Shown here one piece after another: positions 53,035-62,464 of a DNA stretch of 64,000 nt. The stretch's first letter is position 1; each line of letters starts with the position of its first letter. A program made the translations under genes and the position numbers. This DNA is from Mesonia aquimarina. Lineage in GTDB: Bacteria > Bacteroidota > Bacteroidia > Flavobacteriales > Flavobacteriaceae. Below the pieces are notes generated by a model. It worked only from the letters and a program-made list of their open reading frames with translations, was not told the origin of the DNA and did no database searches. The DNA is taken from positions 186,001-250,000 of the forward strand of contig NZ_RCNV01000003.1 in the NCBI RefSeq assembly GCF_003667275.1, given 5' to 3'.

Positions 53035-53066
53035 GACCTGAAAACGCTAGTTTGATAGGATTGCCC

Positions 53067-54107
53067 TTATAATACTTCTTTTTGATTTTTGGCATAGTTT
53101 CGCCACTTCTCGATACAAAGTTGTATATCTTCCGGAATATCAGAATTAAAACGTAACCACTCCCCTGTTTTGGGATGCTCAAAACCTAGAGTTTTGGCGT
53201 GTAAGGCTTGGCGTGGTAATACTTTAAAACAATTATCGACAAACTGTTTGTATTTTGTAAAGGATGTTCCTTTTAGGATTTTATCGCCGCCGTAACGTTC
53301 GTCGTTAAAAAGGGTGTGGCCAATATGCTTCATATGCACACGGATTTGGTGCGTTCTACCGGTTTCTAACTTACAAGAAACCATAGTGACATAGCCAAAA
53401 CGCTCCAAGACTTTATAATGCGTTACCGCCGGTTTTCCTTGATCGGCTTCCTCGCCCTGATAAACGGTATTTTGCAAACGGTTTTTAGGGTGACGCCCAA
53501 TATTTCCTTCTATTTTTCCTTCCTCTTCATCAACATTTCCCCAGACCAAAGCTACATATTCACGTTCACTGGTTTTATTGAAAAACTGTTTAGAAAGATG
53601 CGCCATCGCGTCTTCAGTTTTGGCAACTACTAACAAGCCGCTGGTTTCCTTATCGATTCTATGAACCAATCCGGGTCGGTCGCTACTGTTATTCGGTAGG
53701 TTTTCAAAATGATATACCAAGGCATTGATCAGCGTTCCCGAATAATTCCCATGACCGGGATGCACCACCATTCCTGCAGGTTTATTGACTACCAAAAGTG
53801 TATCATCTTCATAAACAATACTTAGCGGAATATCTTCCGGGGTTAATAAAAACTCGTATGGGGGATGCTCAAACAGTACTTTTACCTCATCGCCTGCTTT
53901 TACCTTGTAGTTTTGCTTTACCGTATCGCCATTTACATAAACGTTTCCATTTTTAGCGGCTTGCTGAATTTTATTACGGGTCGCATTTTCCACAAAATTC
54001 ATCAAAAACTTATCTACGCGTAAAGGCTCCTGTCCTTGCGAGGCTACAAAACGATAATGTTCGTAAAGCTCATCACTCCCTTCATTAAAATCTTCTTCTT
54101 TCTGCAT
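53067..54107 (-). CDS. rluD: RluA-family pseudouridine synthase (RluD-like)
   Basis: A 346-residue enzyme: an S4 RNA-binding domain (about residues 25-80; LRVDKFLMNFVENATRNKIQ) and the catalytic RluA domain with HRIDKETSGLLVVAKT (about 135-150, catalytic Asp). It modifies 23S rRNA, probably at the helix 69 uridines as in RluD; the site is inferred. I use the ATG at 54107, one base after the PASTA stop; a GTG at 54119 is the alternative. Confidence 0.92.
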   Translation of the reverse strand: MQKEEDFNEGSDELYEHYRFVASQGQEPLRVDKFLMNFVENATRNKIQQAAKNGNVYVNGDTVKQNYKVKAGDEVKVLFEHPPYEFLLTPEDIPLSIVYEDDTLLVVNKPAGMVVHPGHGNYSGTLINALVYHFENLPNNSSDRPGLVHRIDKETSGLLVVAKTEDAMAHLSKQFFNKTSEREYVALVWGNVDEEEGKIEGNIGRHPKNRLQNTVYQGEEADQGKPAVTHYKVLERFGYVTMVSCKLETGRTHQIRVHMKHIGHTLFNDERYGGDKILKGTSFTKYKQFVDNCFKVLPRQALHAKTLGFEHPKTGEWLRFNSDIPEDIQLCIEKWRNYAKNQKEVL

Positions 54108-54108
54108 C

Positions 54109-54678
54109 TTATTCTTCACTATTATAATTTCTAGAACCGTCGCCTAAAATTAGATTGATGACTGTTGTTTTCATTAATTCATCTCCTTCTTGTAGCGTTT
54201 TCCCGTTGGCACGCATTTCTAAAACTACATCTTTACCAATATCCGGTTTATAGGTAATATCGCCTATTTTGAAGCCTAAGGAACTTAAGGTAGGGATTAC
54301 CTGACGTTTGGTACGGCCTATTAATCTTGGGATTTCTATTTTTGCATAACCCGAAGGATTTAAGGTTAAGTATATTTTACGATTTTCCTTTACTTGCTTA
54401 CCGGCCGCAGGAACTTGCTCGATCACCGAATATCGTGGGAAATCAGGATTATAATTTGCCGAGTCCAGAATTTCTCTTCTCAAATCCATTTCAGTTAATT
54501 TTTTATCAACCACATCTAAACTTAATCGCGATAAATCGGGTACCTTAATGCGTTGCTCATGATTAGTGGTATAATCTAACCATTGCATACTGGCAAAACC
54601 TAAAATAACCACCAGCAAGCCCGCAATGATTAATTGGATAAGAAATTTTTTACTAAAAATAAATTTGAAAAAGCTCAT
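54109..54678 (-). CDS. PASTA domain membrane protein
   Basis: A 189-residue protein with one N-terminal membrane helix (about residues 12-32) and two PASTA domains (about 42-112 and 115-183: IKVPDLSRLSLDVVDKKL, IEIPRLIGRTKRQVI, VVLEMRANGKTLQEGDEL). PASTA domains bind peptidoglycan fragments; there is no kinase or transpeptidase. The rluD start follows directly, and a perfect -7 TATCTTTG is at 54699-54706 on the minus strand. Confidence 0.9.
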   Translation of the reverse strand: MSFFKFIFSKKFLIQLIIAGLLVVILGFASMQWLDYTTNHEQRIKVPDLSRLSLDVVDKKLTEMDLRREILDSANYNPDFPRYSVIEQVPAAGKQVKENRKIYLTLNPSGYAKIEIPRLIGRTKRQVIPTLSSLGFKIGDITYKPDIGKDVVLEMRANGKTLQEGDELMKTTVINLILGDGSRNYNSEE

Positions 54679-54698
54679 TATTCTTGAAGATTATTGGG

Positions 54699-54706
54699 CA
54701 AAGATA
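54699..54706 (-). promoter_or_regulatory. -7 promoter element for the PASTA-rluD operon
   Basis: Perfect TATCTTTG on the minus strand, 21 bases ahead of the ATG at 54678; no good -33 element at 19-base spacing. Confidence 0.5.
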
Positions 54707-54781
54707 TAAAAACACCCGTATTTTTGTTTGAAATTATACAAGTGAAATTTAAAAAACGTCAATTCACTTAATTTATTTAGT

Positions 54782-55762
54782 ATGAAGAAAAAAATTGCCA
54801 TCGCTATGGGCGGCTATTCTAACGAATATAAAATTTCTTTGAATAGCGGAAATCTGGTTTATAAGCATATCAACACAAAGGTTTATGAAGCCTATCGCGC
54901 CCATATCTTAGAAGAAGGTTGGTTTGTAGTGACCGATGATGAACAAAAATACCCGATTGATAAAGCTGATTTTTCTGTTACGATTAACAATGAAAAAATC
55001 AATTTTGATTGTGTTTTTAATATTATTCACGGAACACCGGGCGAAGATGGTATTTTTCAAGGCTATTTAGAAATGCTGAATATCCCACAAACGGCTTGCG
55101 ATTATTACCACGCAGCGCTAACGTTTAACAAAAGAGATTGTATTAGTATTTTAAAAGCTAACGGAATACAAACCGCTAAAAATTATTTTCTAAATAAAGG
55201 CGATGAAATTTTGGAAGATGAAATTATTGATCGCGTTGGTTTACCTTGTTTTGTAAAAGCGAATAAAGCTGGAAGTAGTTTTGGCGTTTCTAAAGTAAAA
55301 CGAAAAGAAGATTTAATTGAAGCGATTCACTTTTCCTTCCAAGAAGATGAAGAAGTTATTATTGAATCATTTCTGGATGGAACTGAAGTTTCCGTGGGTG
55401 TGATTGAATATAACAATGAAGTGGTTGCGCTTCCCGTTACCGAAATTATATCTGAAAATGATTTTTTTGATTACGAGGCTAAATATTTAGGGCAATCGCA
55501 AGAAATAACACCGGCAAATATTTCTGAAAAAGATACCCATAGCGTTCAAGAACAAGCAAAGCGCATTTTTAAAATTTTAAAGTTAAAAGGACTTACAAGA
55601 GCCGAATTTATTTTTCATAACAATGAACCGCATTTTGTGGAAATTAATACGTGTCCCGGTTTAAGCGAAGCGAGTATTCTACCGCAACAAGCCAAAGCTG
55701 CCGGAATCACGTTAAAAGATTTATTCAGCAATGTTATTGAAGCCGCGTTGAAGAATCGCTAA
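54782..55762 (+). CDS. ddl: D-alanine--D-alanine ligase
   Basis: A 326-residue ATP-grasp ligase making D-Ala-D-Ala for peptidoglycan. Visible: IAMGGYSNEYKISLNSG at the start, HGTPGEDGIFQGYLEMLNIP (about 86-105), CFVKANKAGSSFGVSKV (about 156-172) and FVEINTCPGLSEASILPQQA (about 287-306; metal ligands E and N). Diverges from the PASTA gene. Confidence 0.96.
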   Translation: MKKKIAIAMGGYSNEYKISLNSGNLVYKHINTKVYEAYRAHILEEGWFVVTDDEQKYPIDKADFSVTINNEKINFDCVFNIIHGTPGEDGIFQGYLEMLNIPQTACDYYHAALTFNKRDCISILKANGIQTAKNYFLNKGDEILEDEIIDRVGLPCFVKANKAGSSFGVSKVKRKEDLIEAIHFSFQEDEEVIIESFLDGTEVSVGVIEYNNEVVALPVTEIISENDFFDYEAKYLGQSQEITPANISEKDTHSVQEQAKRIFKILKLKGLTRAEFIFHNNEPHFVEINTCPGLSEASILPQQAKAAGITLKDLFSNVIEAALKNR

Positions 55763-55806
55763 GTCTTCAGTTTTACTTATCTTCACTTTTGAAAAATTAA
55801 TCGATT

Positions 55807-56265
55807 ATGAAAAGAGCTGTTTTTCCGGGATCGTTTGATCCGATAACCTTGGGACATTATGATATTATAGAACGCGGATTAAAATTATTTGATGAAATTA
55901 TCCTTGCCATTGGCGTAAATGCCGATAAAAAATATATGTTTTCGCTAGAACAGCGGAAAGAATTTTTAGAAGCCACCTTTGCCCACCAACCCAAAATTAA
56001 AATTAAAACCTATCAAGGCTTGACAGTCGATTTTTGTAAAAAAGAGAAAGCCGAATTTATTTTGCGTGGTTTACGTAATCCGGCAGATTTTGAATTTGAA
56101 AAAGCCATTGCCCATACCAATCGAAAATTAGAGCAAATTGAAACGATTTTCTTATTGACTTCTAGCGGAAAAAGTTACATCTCCTCTTCTATTGTTCGTG
56201 ATGTTATACGCAATAATGGCGATTACACCATGCTAGTTCCTGATGCGGTTAGGGTAAAGAAGTAG
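55807..56265 (+). CDS. coaD: Phosphopantetheine adenylyltransferase
   Basis: A 152-residue CoA-pathway enzyme: FPGSFDPITLGHYDIIERG contains the nucleotidyltransferase TxGH motif (about residues 15-18), EFILRGLRNPADFEFEKAIA lies near 85-105 and SSGKSYISSSIVRD near 126-139 (ISSS signature). Length normal. It follows ddl by 44 bases. Three bases past its stop begins the TTTAGAG/TTTAGGG array. Confidence 0.96.
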   Translation: MKRAVFPGSFDPITLGHYDIIERGLKLFDEIILAIGVNADKKYMFSLEQRKEFLEATFAHQPKIKIKTYQGLTVDFCKKEKAEFILRGLRNPADFEFEKAIAHTNRKLEQIETIFLLTSSGKSYISSSIVRDVIRNNGDYTMLVPDAVRVKK

Positions 56266-56267
56266 GT

Positions 56268-56344
56268 TTTAGAGTTTAGAGTTTAGAGTTTAGAGTTTAG
56301 AGTTTAGGGTTTAGGGTTTAGGGTTTAGGGTTTAGGGTTTAGGG
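56268..56344. repeat. Telomere-like heptamer array, 5 x TTTAGAG then 6 x TTTAGGG
   Basis: Eleven uninterrupted 7-base units: TTTAGAG at 56268-56302 (five) and TTTAGGG at 56303-56344 (six), then a degenerate TTTAGAA. It starts 3 bases after the coaD stop and ends 27 bases before the start of the TIGR02117-like gene. Confidence 0.98.
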
Positions 56345-56371
56345 TTTAGAAAGTTAACTTATTATTTTTAA

Positions 56372-57022
56372 GTGAAAAGAATTTTTAAAATAATACTGAA
56401 GATACTTGTCGTACTTATTTGCCTTCCAATTTTATATGGCCTTATAAGTTTACTTCTTAGTTATATCAGTATTAATACTACTCCTTCAACTAATAGTACT
56501 AACCTAGTGTATCTACATACAAATGGGGTTCATTTAGATATCATTATTCCCAAAAAAAATGCTTCAGAAAAATTATTACAAGATTTAGCCCTAGACGAAA
56601 CCGATGCCTTTTTATCGTTTGGTTGGGGCGATAAAAACTTCTATTTAAATACACCGGAATGGAGTGATTTAACGTTTAACAATGCAACAAAAGCGCTTTT
56701 CTTAAAAAGTGCTACCTGGATTCATTTGACAAAATATCAGCATAAAAGAAGTGATTGGACACCAGTTTATTTGAATAATGCCCAATTAAAAAAGCTTAAT
56801 ACTTACATTTTGAATAGCTTTTATCTAGATAAAAACCAGCAGAAAGTTTTATTACAAGGAAAAGGATATACCGACATAGATGATTTTTATGAAGCAACCG
56901 GAAGCTATCATTGCTTTTTTACTTGCAATACTTGGGTAAATCAAGCTTTTATTGAAAGTGATTTAAAAGCGTGTCTATGGACTCCTTTTGATTTTGCCCT
57001 AATAGACAAGTACACGGATTGA
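56372..57022 (+). CDS. TIGR02117/DUF2459-like protein
   Basis: A 216-residue protein with one N-terminal membrane helix (about residues 9-31) and a periplasmic domain showing HTNGVHLDIIIPKKN (about 49-63), FGWGDKNFYLNTPEW (about 83-97) and YHCFFTCNTWVNQAF (about 180-194), the pattern of the TIGR02117 (urease-region) family, whose function is unclear; His, Asp and Cys could form a hydrolase site (inference). The start is a GTG at 56372; no ATG is well placed. Confidence 0.8.
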   Translation: MKRIFKIILKILVVLICLPILYGLISLLLSYISINTTPSTNSTNLVYLHTNGVHLDIIIPKKNASEKLLQDLALDETDAFLSFGWGDKNFYLNTPEWSDLTFNNATKALFLKSATWIHLTKYQHKRSDWTPVYLNNAQLKKLNTYILNSFYLDKNQQKVLLQGKGYTDIDDFYEATGSYHCFFTCNTWVNQAFIESDLKACLWTPFDFALIDKYTD

Positions 57023-57037
57023 AAATTAATTTCAATA

Positions 57038-57143
57038 TGTCATGCTGAACTTGTTTAACTTCGTTGAATCTTCAATTTCAGCATCGCATCTGCATAATTC
57101 CCGATAATCACTATGAGACCCTAAATCAAGTTTAGGGTGACGT
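57038..57143 (-). repeat. Dispersed hairpin repeat, copy 3 (inverted)
   Basis: On the minus strand it begins GTCACCCTAAA and ends GTTCAGCATGACA, matching copy 2. Hairpin arms ACCCTAAA/TTTAGGGT with loop CTTGA (minus strand) at 57118-57138. It lies between the TIGR02117-like and TonB-receptor genes, which are convergent. Confidence 0.8.
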
Positions 57144-57158
57144 TATTATTTAAGAAGA

Positions 57159-59267
57159 TCAAAACAAACACTTCACTCCTACACCCCCATAATAATTTCT
57201 TGGATTTCCAGGGTAATAATAACGTGGTTCGCTGTTGCCAAAGCCAATGGCATTCGGTAAAATGCTTACTGCGTACTGTTCATTAAACACATTATTTATT
57301 CCGGCTTGAAAGTTAATCCTTAAAAAATCGATTGCTTTTAATTCATAAGCGGCTTTTAAATTGACTAATTGATAAGCATCACTGTATTTTGAATTCGCGT
57401 CGTTCAACGGTATTTCGGAAACAAATAAGGCATTGCTATAGAATGAAAATCCGTTTTTCGTTTGCACATCTAATCCAAGATTTATTTTTCTATCGGGAAC
57501 GCCGGTAAGTTCATTTCCACTATAATTATTCCCTTGATCGGTAAATTCATCAAATGAATATTCATTAAAACTCGCAGAAAAGTAAGGTTTCAACCGAATA
57601 AAATCAGAGAGTTCTACATTATAATTCAGCAAAATTTCTAATCCGTTATGATCGGTTTTTCCGGCGTTAATTCCAACATAGCGATCTTCAGCAACACGCC
57701 GCGCGACCAACAAATCGGATACTTGAATCGTGTACACGGAAATTTCTGTATATAAATTTTTAAACCAGGTTCCTTTAAAACCGATTTCATAATTCCAGCC
57801 GGTTTCGGGATTTAATTGGGTATTAATTCTTCCTTCGGGGGTTAAGGTTTCATCTACCGTGGGAATTGAAAACCCTTTGCTAATGCTAGCATACATATTT
57901 TTAGTGGAAGAAATTTTATAAAGAGCGGCAATTCGTGGTGACCATTCGGTATTGAATTGATAATCGCCCGATTGATCGATTTCATCTTCTACAAACAAAT
58001 CAGTTATTTCATAATCCGTTTGATTGACATTAAGCCCTCCTTCTATTTTCCAACGTTTAGAAAGTGATAAATTTAACTGACCAAAAAAGTTATAGTAATT
58101 TCTATCTTGATCGGCGTTGGCGATTATATTTCCGCGAACGCTTCCTTCACCCGGAAAATCTTCATATAAATTTTCAAAATTACTTCCGCTGTAATTTTCA
58201 CTTAAAACCTCTGCACCAAAACTCGTTTGTAGCGGAAGCTTAAAAAATTCAGTAGTAAAATTAAAACGCGTTCGTACCCCCAAATTATAACTTTCTTCTT
58301 TTAAAATATCAAAAGGTCGCGGCTCATACGCATCTTTATAATTGGTAAAAATACTGGTTGAATTTTTGAAGTCTTCAGAAAATTTATAGGAATACGATAA
58401 ACCTACTAAAACTTTATCATAGGATTCAAATCCTTTTGCTTGTTTCCACGTAAACGCAGCTTGACTCGGGTTTTCATTAAAATCTGTTTTACTAATCGAA
58501 CTCGGAATAAAAGCCTTCAAACGCGTAAAATTTCCAATAAAAGATAAGGTAGATTTCGCAGAAGCATATAAATTTCCATTTAAGGTTAACGATTTCCGAT
58601 CGTACGCTGAATTTTCTCGATAACCTTCTTGCTCTAGATGTGTATAATTTGCGAAAATATTTCCTGAAGTTGAACTAAAACCGGTATTCACCGAATTTTT
58701 TAATAATTGATAACTTCCGAAGGTGGAAGAAACTTCAGCAAAATTTTCATTATACCGGGGTTTTTTAGCATATAGGTTTAGTACACCACCCAAACCTGAA
58801 CCGTAAATACTGGAATTTGGTCCTTTTATAGTTTCAATATGATCGATACTTTCTGGCGCAATATCGTTAATAACCGTTTGTCCGTCGCCAGAACTTATTG
58901 GGATTTCATTAAAATATGCTTTTACGCGATTGGTACCATATTGTGCTCGCGCACCAATTCCGCGAATGGAAATTCTGTTGGTATTTAACGCGCCTTCTTG
59001 GGTAAAAATACCGGGTTTTCTATTAAAAGATTCGGTTAATAAAGTAGCTGAATTACGCGTTAATTCTTCAGCATCCAAATAATTTACCGCCGCCGGGATC
59101 GATTGCATTTCATCTTCAATAGAAGTCGATTGAATCAATACTTTCTCTAAGGAAGTGCTATCTTTTTTTGTAGGATTTTGTTGTGCTTTCGCAGAAATTA
59201 CCCCGAAAAAGCACAACAACACCCCTATTTCTATTTTTATCAACTGAAAAATAGACTTATTTGTCAT
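57159..59267 (-). CDS. TonB-dependent receptor
   Basis: A 702-residue outer-membrane receptor: signal peptide (about residues 1-29), plug (about 45-170; ISIRGIGARAQYGTNRVKAY, IETIKGPNSSIYGSGLGGVL) and a 22-strand barrel ending with Phe (GVGVKCLF). No N-terminal carboxypeptidase-like domain, so it is a stand-alone FecA/CirA-type rather than SusC-type receptor. It likely imports an iron chelate or small cofactor. Its ATG overlaps the upstream gene stop by 11 bases, so it is coupled to the sorbosone-dehydrogenase-like protein. Confidence 0.92.
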   Translation of the reverse strand: MTNKSIFQLIKIEIGVLLCFFGVISAKAQQNPTKKDSTSLEKVLIQSTSIEDEMQSIPAAVNYLDAEELTRNSATLLTESFNRKPGIFTQEGALNTNRISIRGIGARAQYGTNRVKAYFNEIPISSGDGQTVINDIAPESIDHIETIKGPNSSIYGSGLGGVLNLYAKKPRYNENFAEVSSTFGSYQLLKNSVNTGFSSTSGNIFANYTHLEQEGYRENSAYDRKSLTLNGNLYASAKSTLSFIGNFTRLKAFIPSSISKTDFNENPSQAAFTWKQAKGFESYDKVLVGLSYSYKFSEDFKNSTSIFTNYKDAYEPRPFDILKEESYNLGVRTRFNFTTEFFKLPLQTSFGAEVLSENYSGSNFENLYEDFPGEGSVRGNIIANADQDRNYYNFFGQLNLSLSKRWKIEGGLNVNQTDYEITDLFVEDEIDQSGDYQFNTEWSPRIAALYKISSTKNMYASISKGFSIPTVDETLTPEGRINTQLNPETGWNYEIGFKGTWFKNLYTEISVYTIQVSDLLVARRVAEDRYVGINAGKTDHNGLEILLNYNVELSDFIRLKPYFSASFNEYSFDEFTDQGNNYSGNELTGVPDRKINLGLDVQTKNGFSFYSNALFVSEIPLNDANSKYSDAYQLVNLKAAYELKAIDFLRINFQAGINNVFNEQYAVSILPNAIGFGNSEPRYYYPGNPRNYYGGVGVKCLF

Positions 59268-60552
59268 TTGGTGTTACTCTCCAAATAATTCCGCCGTCAT
59301 CATCATTTACTAAAAGTGAACCATCTAAAGCTTGTGCCACGCCAACCGGGCGACCGTGGACTAAGGATTCTTCTTCATTCTGAATAAAACCGGTTAAAAA
59401 ATCTTCAGGTTGTTGTGGCTTCCCATTTTCAAAAGGGATAAAAACTATTTTATACCCGCTTAAAATTGAGCGATTCCAAGAACCGTGTTGCCCTACAAAA
59501 GCACCGTTTTTATATTTTTCAGGAAATTTATCGCCGGTATAAAATTGGAATCCAAGTGAAGCAGTGTGTGAACCTAAAGGAACATCAGGAATAATTGCTT
59601 TTTGAACCATTTCTGGATGTGGGTCGTCTTTCCAACGTGGATCTTTAATTTGCCCGTAATACGAATACGGCCAACCATACCAACCGCCTTCTTTAACGCT
59701 CGTGGCATAATCGGGAACCAAATTATCGCCTAATTTATCGCGCTCATTTACGGCAGTCCATAATTCACCGGTTATGGGATTCCAGTCCATTCCGACAGGA
59801 TTTCTTAACCCGGAAGCATAAATTTTTTCGCCGGTTCCATCAGGATTAATTTCTAAAATCCCGGCTCTTCTTTTTTCTTTTTCCATACCGTGTTCTCCCA
59901 CATTGCTAGAAGAACCCACTGTAATGTATATTTTAGTTTGCTCTTTATTACTTATTAAATTTCTGGTCCAATGATGATTATAACCTCCTGCCGGTAGCGC
60001 TAAAATTTTCTCGGGTTCTCCTTCAATTTTTGTTTGTCCTTTCTTATAAGGATACCGAACCAAACCATCAACATTAGCAACATAGAAATAATTGTTAAGA
60101 ATTAACATTCCGTAAGGCTGATTTAAATCTTCTAGAAATAGAAAACGCTCTTCTACTTTACCGTCGTTATTATTATCACGTAATAATGTTATTTGATTGG
60201 CACTACTGCTAGCATCGTTACTTTCGACAACAAAATAATCGCCATTTTCAGCTACATAAGTTCTCCGTGGATGTTTTAAATTATCAGCAAAACGTTCAAC
60301 GGTAAAACCTGCCGGAGCTATAGGTTTTTCATCTGCTTTCCAATTAACGATCTCACTTCTTTTTCTAACAGATTTTGTGCTAAATGGTGCCGGAAGCGTT
60401 AATTTACCCACAGCGGTTTCTACGGTAGTTGAAGTACTATCTTGTTGAATTTCTTCTTTTTCCTGTTCGGTTACTTTTCGGTTATTTTTACAACTCCCAA
60501 CCAACAAAACAAGGCTGAAAAATAAGCCGAAATAAAGATAATTTCTTTTCAT
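59257..60552 (-). CDS. PQQ-dependent sugar dehydrogenase / L-sorbosone dehydrogenase-like lipoprotein
   Basis: A 431-residue lipoprotein (lipobox LLVGSC, Cys near residue 21). Six-bladed propeller with GFTVERFADNLKHPRRTYV, LNQPYGMLILNNYFYVANVDG, YASGLRNPVGMDWNP and AFVGQHGSWNR, the pattern of soluble PQQ-type glucose/sorbosone dehydrogenases. Activity needs PQQ, and no PQQ biosynthesis genes are in view. It is translationally coupled to the TonB receptor, so substrate or cofactor uptake may be linked. Confidence 0.88.
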   Translation of the reverse strand: MKRNYLYFGLFFSLVLLVGSCKNNRKVTEQEKEEIQQDSTSTTVETAVGKLTLPAPFSTKSVRKRSEIVNWKADEKPIAPAGFTVERFADNLKHPRRTYVAENGDYFVVESNDASSSANQITLLRDNNNDGKVEERFLFLEDLNQPYGMLILNNYFYVANVDGLVRYPYKKGQTKIEGEPEKILALPAGGYNHHWTRNLISNKEQTKIYITVGSSSNVGEHGMEKEKRRAGILEINPDGTGEKIYASGLRNPVGMDWNPITGELWTAVNERDKLGDNLVPDYATSVKEGGWYGWPYSYYGQIKDPRWKDDPHPEMVQKAIIPDVPLGSHTASLGFQFYTGDKFPEKYKNGAFVGQHGSWNRSILSGYKIVFIPFENGKPQQPEDFLTGFIQNEEESLVHGRPVGVAQALDGSLLVNDDDGGIIWRVTPNDK

Positions 60553-60664
60553 AAAAATTCATTTTTCACTAAAGTAAGCGATTAATAAGAGGAAGATTAT
60601 TTAAATTTTCTAAATTAATAGTATTTTAACAGAACAAATTCTAGTACTAAAGTTTACGAACAAT

Positions 60665-60695
60665 TATGGCAAGCCATTAGATTTCTTTACTTTTG
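60665..60695 (+). promoter_or_regulatory. Promoter of the M14 peptidase gene
   Basis: -33 TATG (60665-60668), 19-base spacer, perfect -7 TACTTTTG (60688-60695), 20 bases before the ATG. Confidence 0.65.
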
Positions 60696-60715
60696 GGTAC
60701 TTCAATTTTTATTTT

Positions 60716-62464
60716 ATGAAAAAAGTCCTCTTATTTTTTCTGATTACAAGTTTAGCGAGTTGTGATTTTTCTAAGTATCGTTTAGTCAAAGAATACGATT
60801 TTACAACACGTTTTGAAAAATCTGAAGGAAAAGAAACGGCAACCTATCCTGAAATTATAAAGTTTTATAAAGATCTAGACGATGCGTTTACCTCTATTTC
60901 TATGGAAGAATACGGAGAAACCGATAGCGGAAAATCATTGCATTTAGTAATTTACAATCCTGATAAAGACTTCGATTTTAAAAATTTACAAAAAGATAAA
61001 AATATTCTTTTTATAAATAACGGAATTCATCCCGGTGAAAGTGACGGCATTGATGCTACTATGATGATGTTACGTGATTTTGCACAAGATTCCATCGAAC
61101 TTCCAGAGAACACGATTATTGCCACCATACCGGTGTATAATATTGGTGGCGCTTTAAACCGTAATTTCCATTCGAGAACCAATCAAAACGGACCAAAAGC
61201 TTATGGTTTTCGAGGCAATGCTCAAAATTATGACCTTAATCGCGATTTTATAAAAACCGATACTAAAAATACACGCGCTTTCGCGGAAATATTTCATCAG
61301 TTAAAACCCGATTTTTTTATTGATAATCACGTCAGTAATGGCGCAGATTATCAATACACACTTACGCATCTTTTCACCCAGTACAATAAGTTGTCAGGAA
61401 AGTTAGGCAGCTATCTAGAAGAAAGTTTTCGAGTGCAATTAGAAGATAGTTTGGCTAAAAAAGATTGGCCAATTACACCCTATGTAAATGTATTTAATGA
61501 AAGCCCAGAAGTTGGTTTTTCGCAATTTTTAGACAATCCGCGCTATTCTACGGGTTATGCTTCGCTTTGGAACACTCCGGGAATGATGGTAGAAACGCAT
61601 ATGCTAAAACCTTACAAGAAACGCGTAAAAGGAACCTATGAATTAATGCTTTCGGCAATTAAAATTTTAGATAATGAAGGCAGAAAAATTAAGAATTTAA
61701 AAACGGAAGCCGATAGTATTTTTCAGCAAAAAAACGAATATTATTTTAATTATGAAGTAGATAGTTCTAAAACTTCAACACTTGCTTTTAAAGGGTACGA
61801 AGCTGAAAAAATTAAGAGTAAGATTACCGGAAAAGATCGCTTAAAATATGATCGAAATAAACCGTACACGAAAGATGTAAACTATTATAATTCTTATAAA
61901 CCTAGCGATACGGTAAGCATTCCGAAAGCCTATATAATTCCGCAGGCTTGGTGGAAAGTGATCGATTTATTAAAACTGAATCAAATTGAAATGACCGCGT
62001 TCGAAAAAGATTCTATTATGGAAGTTGAGGCTTACAGAATTGAAGATTACCAAACGCGAGAAAATGCCTACGAAGGTCATTATCCGCATTTTGCCACAAA
62101 AGTTTCTTCTTCAACTAAAAAAGTTAAATTTAGAAAAGGAGATTTTATTGTTGCAACAAATCAACGAGGAATTCGCTATTTATTGGAAACCTTAGAACCT
62201 ATGGCGGTCGACTCCTTTTTTAATTGGAATTTCTTTGACAGCATTCTTCAGCAAAAAGAACATTTTTCTCCCTATGTTTTTGAAGATTTAGCCTGGAAAC
62301 TTTTACAGGAAAATCCTAAATTGAAAGAGAAGTATGAAGCCAAGAAAAAAACTGACCAAGAATTTAGTGATAATTGGTATGCACAATTAGATTGGATTCA
62401 TAAACAAACTTCGTATTATGAAGAAGCGCATTTAGAATACCCTGTTTTTAGGATGCTGAATTAA
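60716..62464 (+). CDS. M14-family zinc carboxypeptidase-like lipoprotein
   Basis: A 582-residue lipoprotein (SLASC, Cys near residue 16). The M14 zinc site is visible: HPGE (His and Glu, about residues 103-106 in NNGIHPGESDGIDA), and a third ligand His in FFIDNHVSNGADYQ (about 200). RNFHSRTNQNGPKAYGFRGN and LNRDFIKTDT match the substrate-binding region (Asn-Arg). The C-terminal part (about 330-582) is not a recognised domain. It acts in the periplasm or on the surface on peptides; the catalytic Glu is presumed near ETHMLKPYKKR. Overlaps NUDIX by 33 bases. Confidence 0.85.
   Translation: MKKVLLFFLITSLASCDFSKYRLVKEYDFTTRFEKSEGKETATYPEIIKFYKDLDDAFTSISMEEYGETDSGKSLHLVIYNPDKDFDFKNLQKDKNILFINNGIHPGESDGIDATMMMLRDFAQDSIELPENTIIATIPVYNIGGALNRNFHSRTNQNGPKAYGFRGNAQNYDLNRDFIKTDTKNTRAFAEIFHQLKPDFFIDNHVSNGADYQYTLTHLFTQYNKLSGKLGSYLEESFRVQLEDSLAKKDWPITPYVNVFNESPEVGFSQFLDNPRYSTGYASLWNTPGMMVETHMLKPYKKRVKGTYELMLSAIKILDNEGRKIKNLKTEADSIFQQKNEYYFNYEVDSSKTSTLAFKGYEAEKIKSKITGKDRLKYDRNKPYTKDVNYYNSYKPSDTVSIPKAYIIPQAWWKVIDLLKLNQIEMTAFEKDSIMEVEAYRIEDYQTRENAYEGHYPHFATKVSSSTKKVKFRKGDFIVATNQRGIRYLLETLEPMAVDSFFNWNFFDSILQQKEHFSPYVFEDLAWKLLQENPKLKEKYEAKKKTDQEFSDNWYAQLDWIHKQTSYYEEAHLEYPVFRMLN

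Noticed and set aside
53000-53182. Minus-strand open frame of 60 codons
   Set aside because: Overlaps the rluD end and the structured hairpin; no protein similarity.
56268-56344. Eukaryotic telomere contamination
   Set aside because: The array is embedded between two bacterial genes in continuous sequence, and the first block has a different unit (TTTAGAG).
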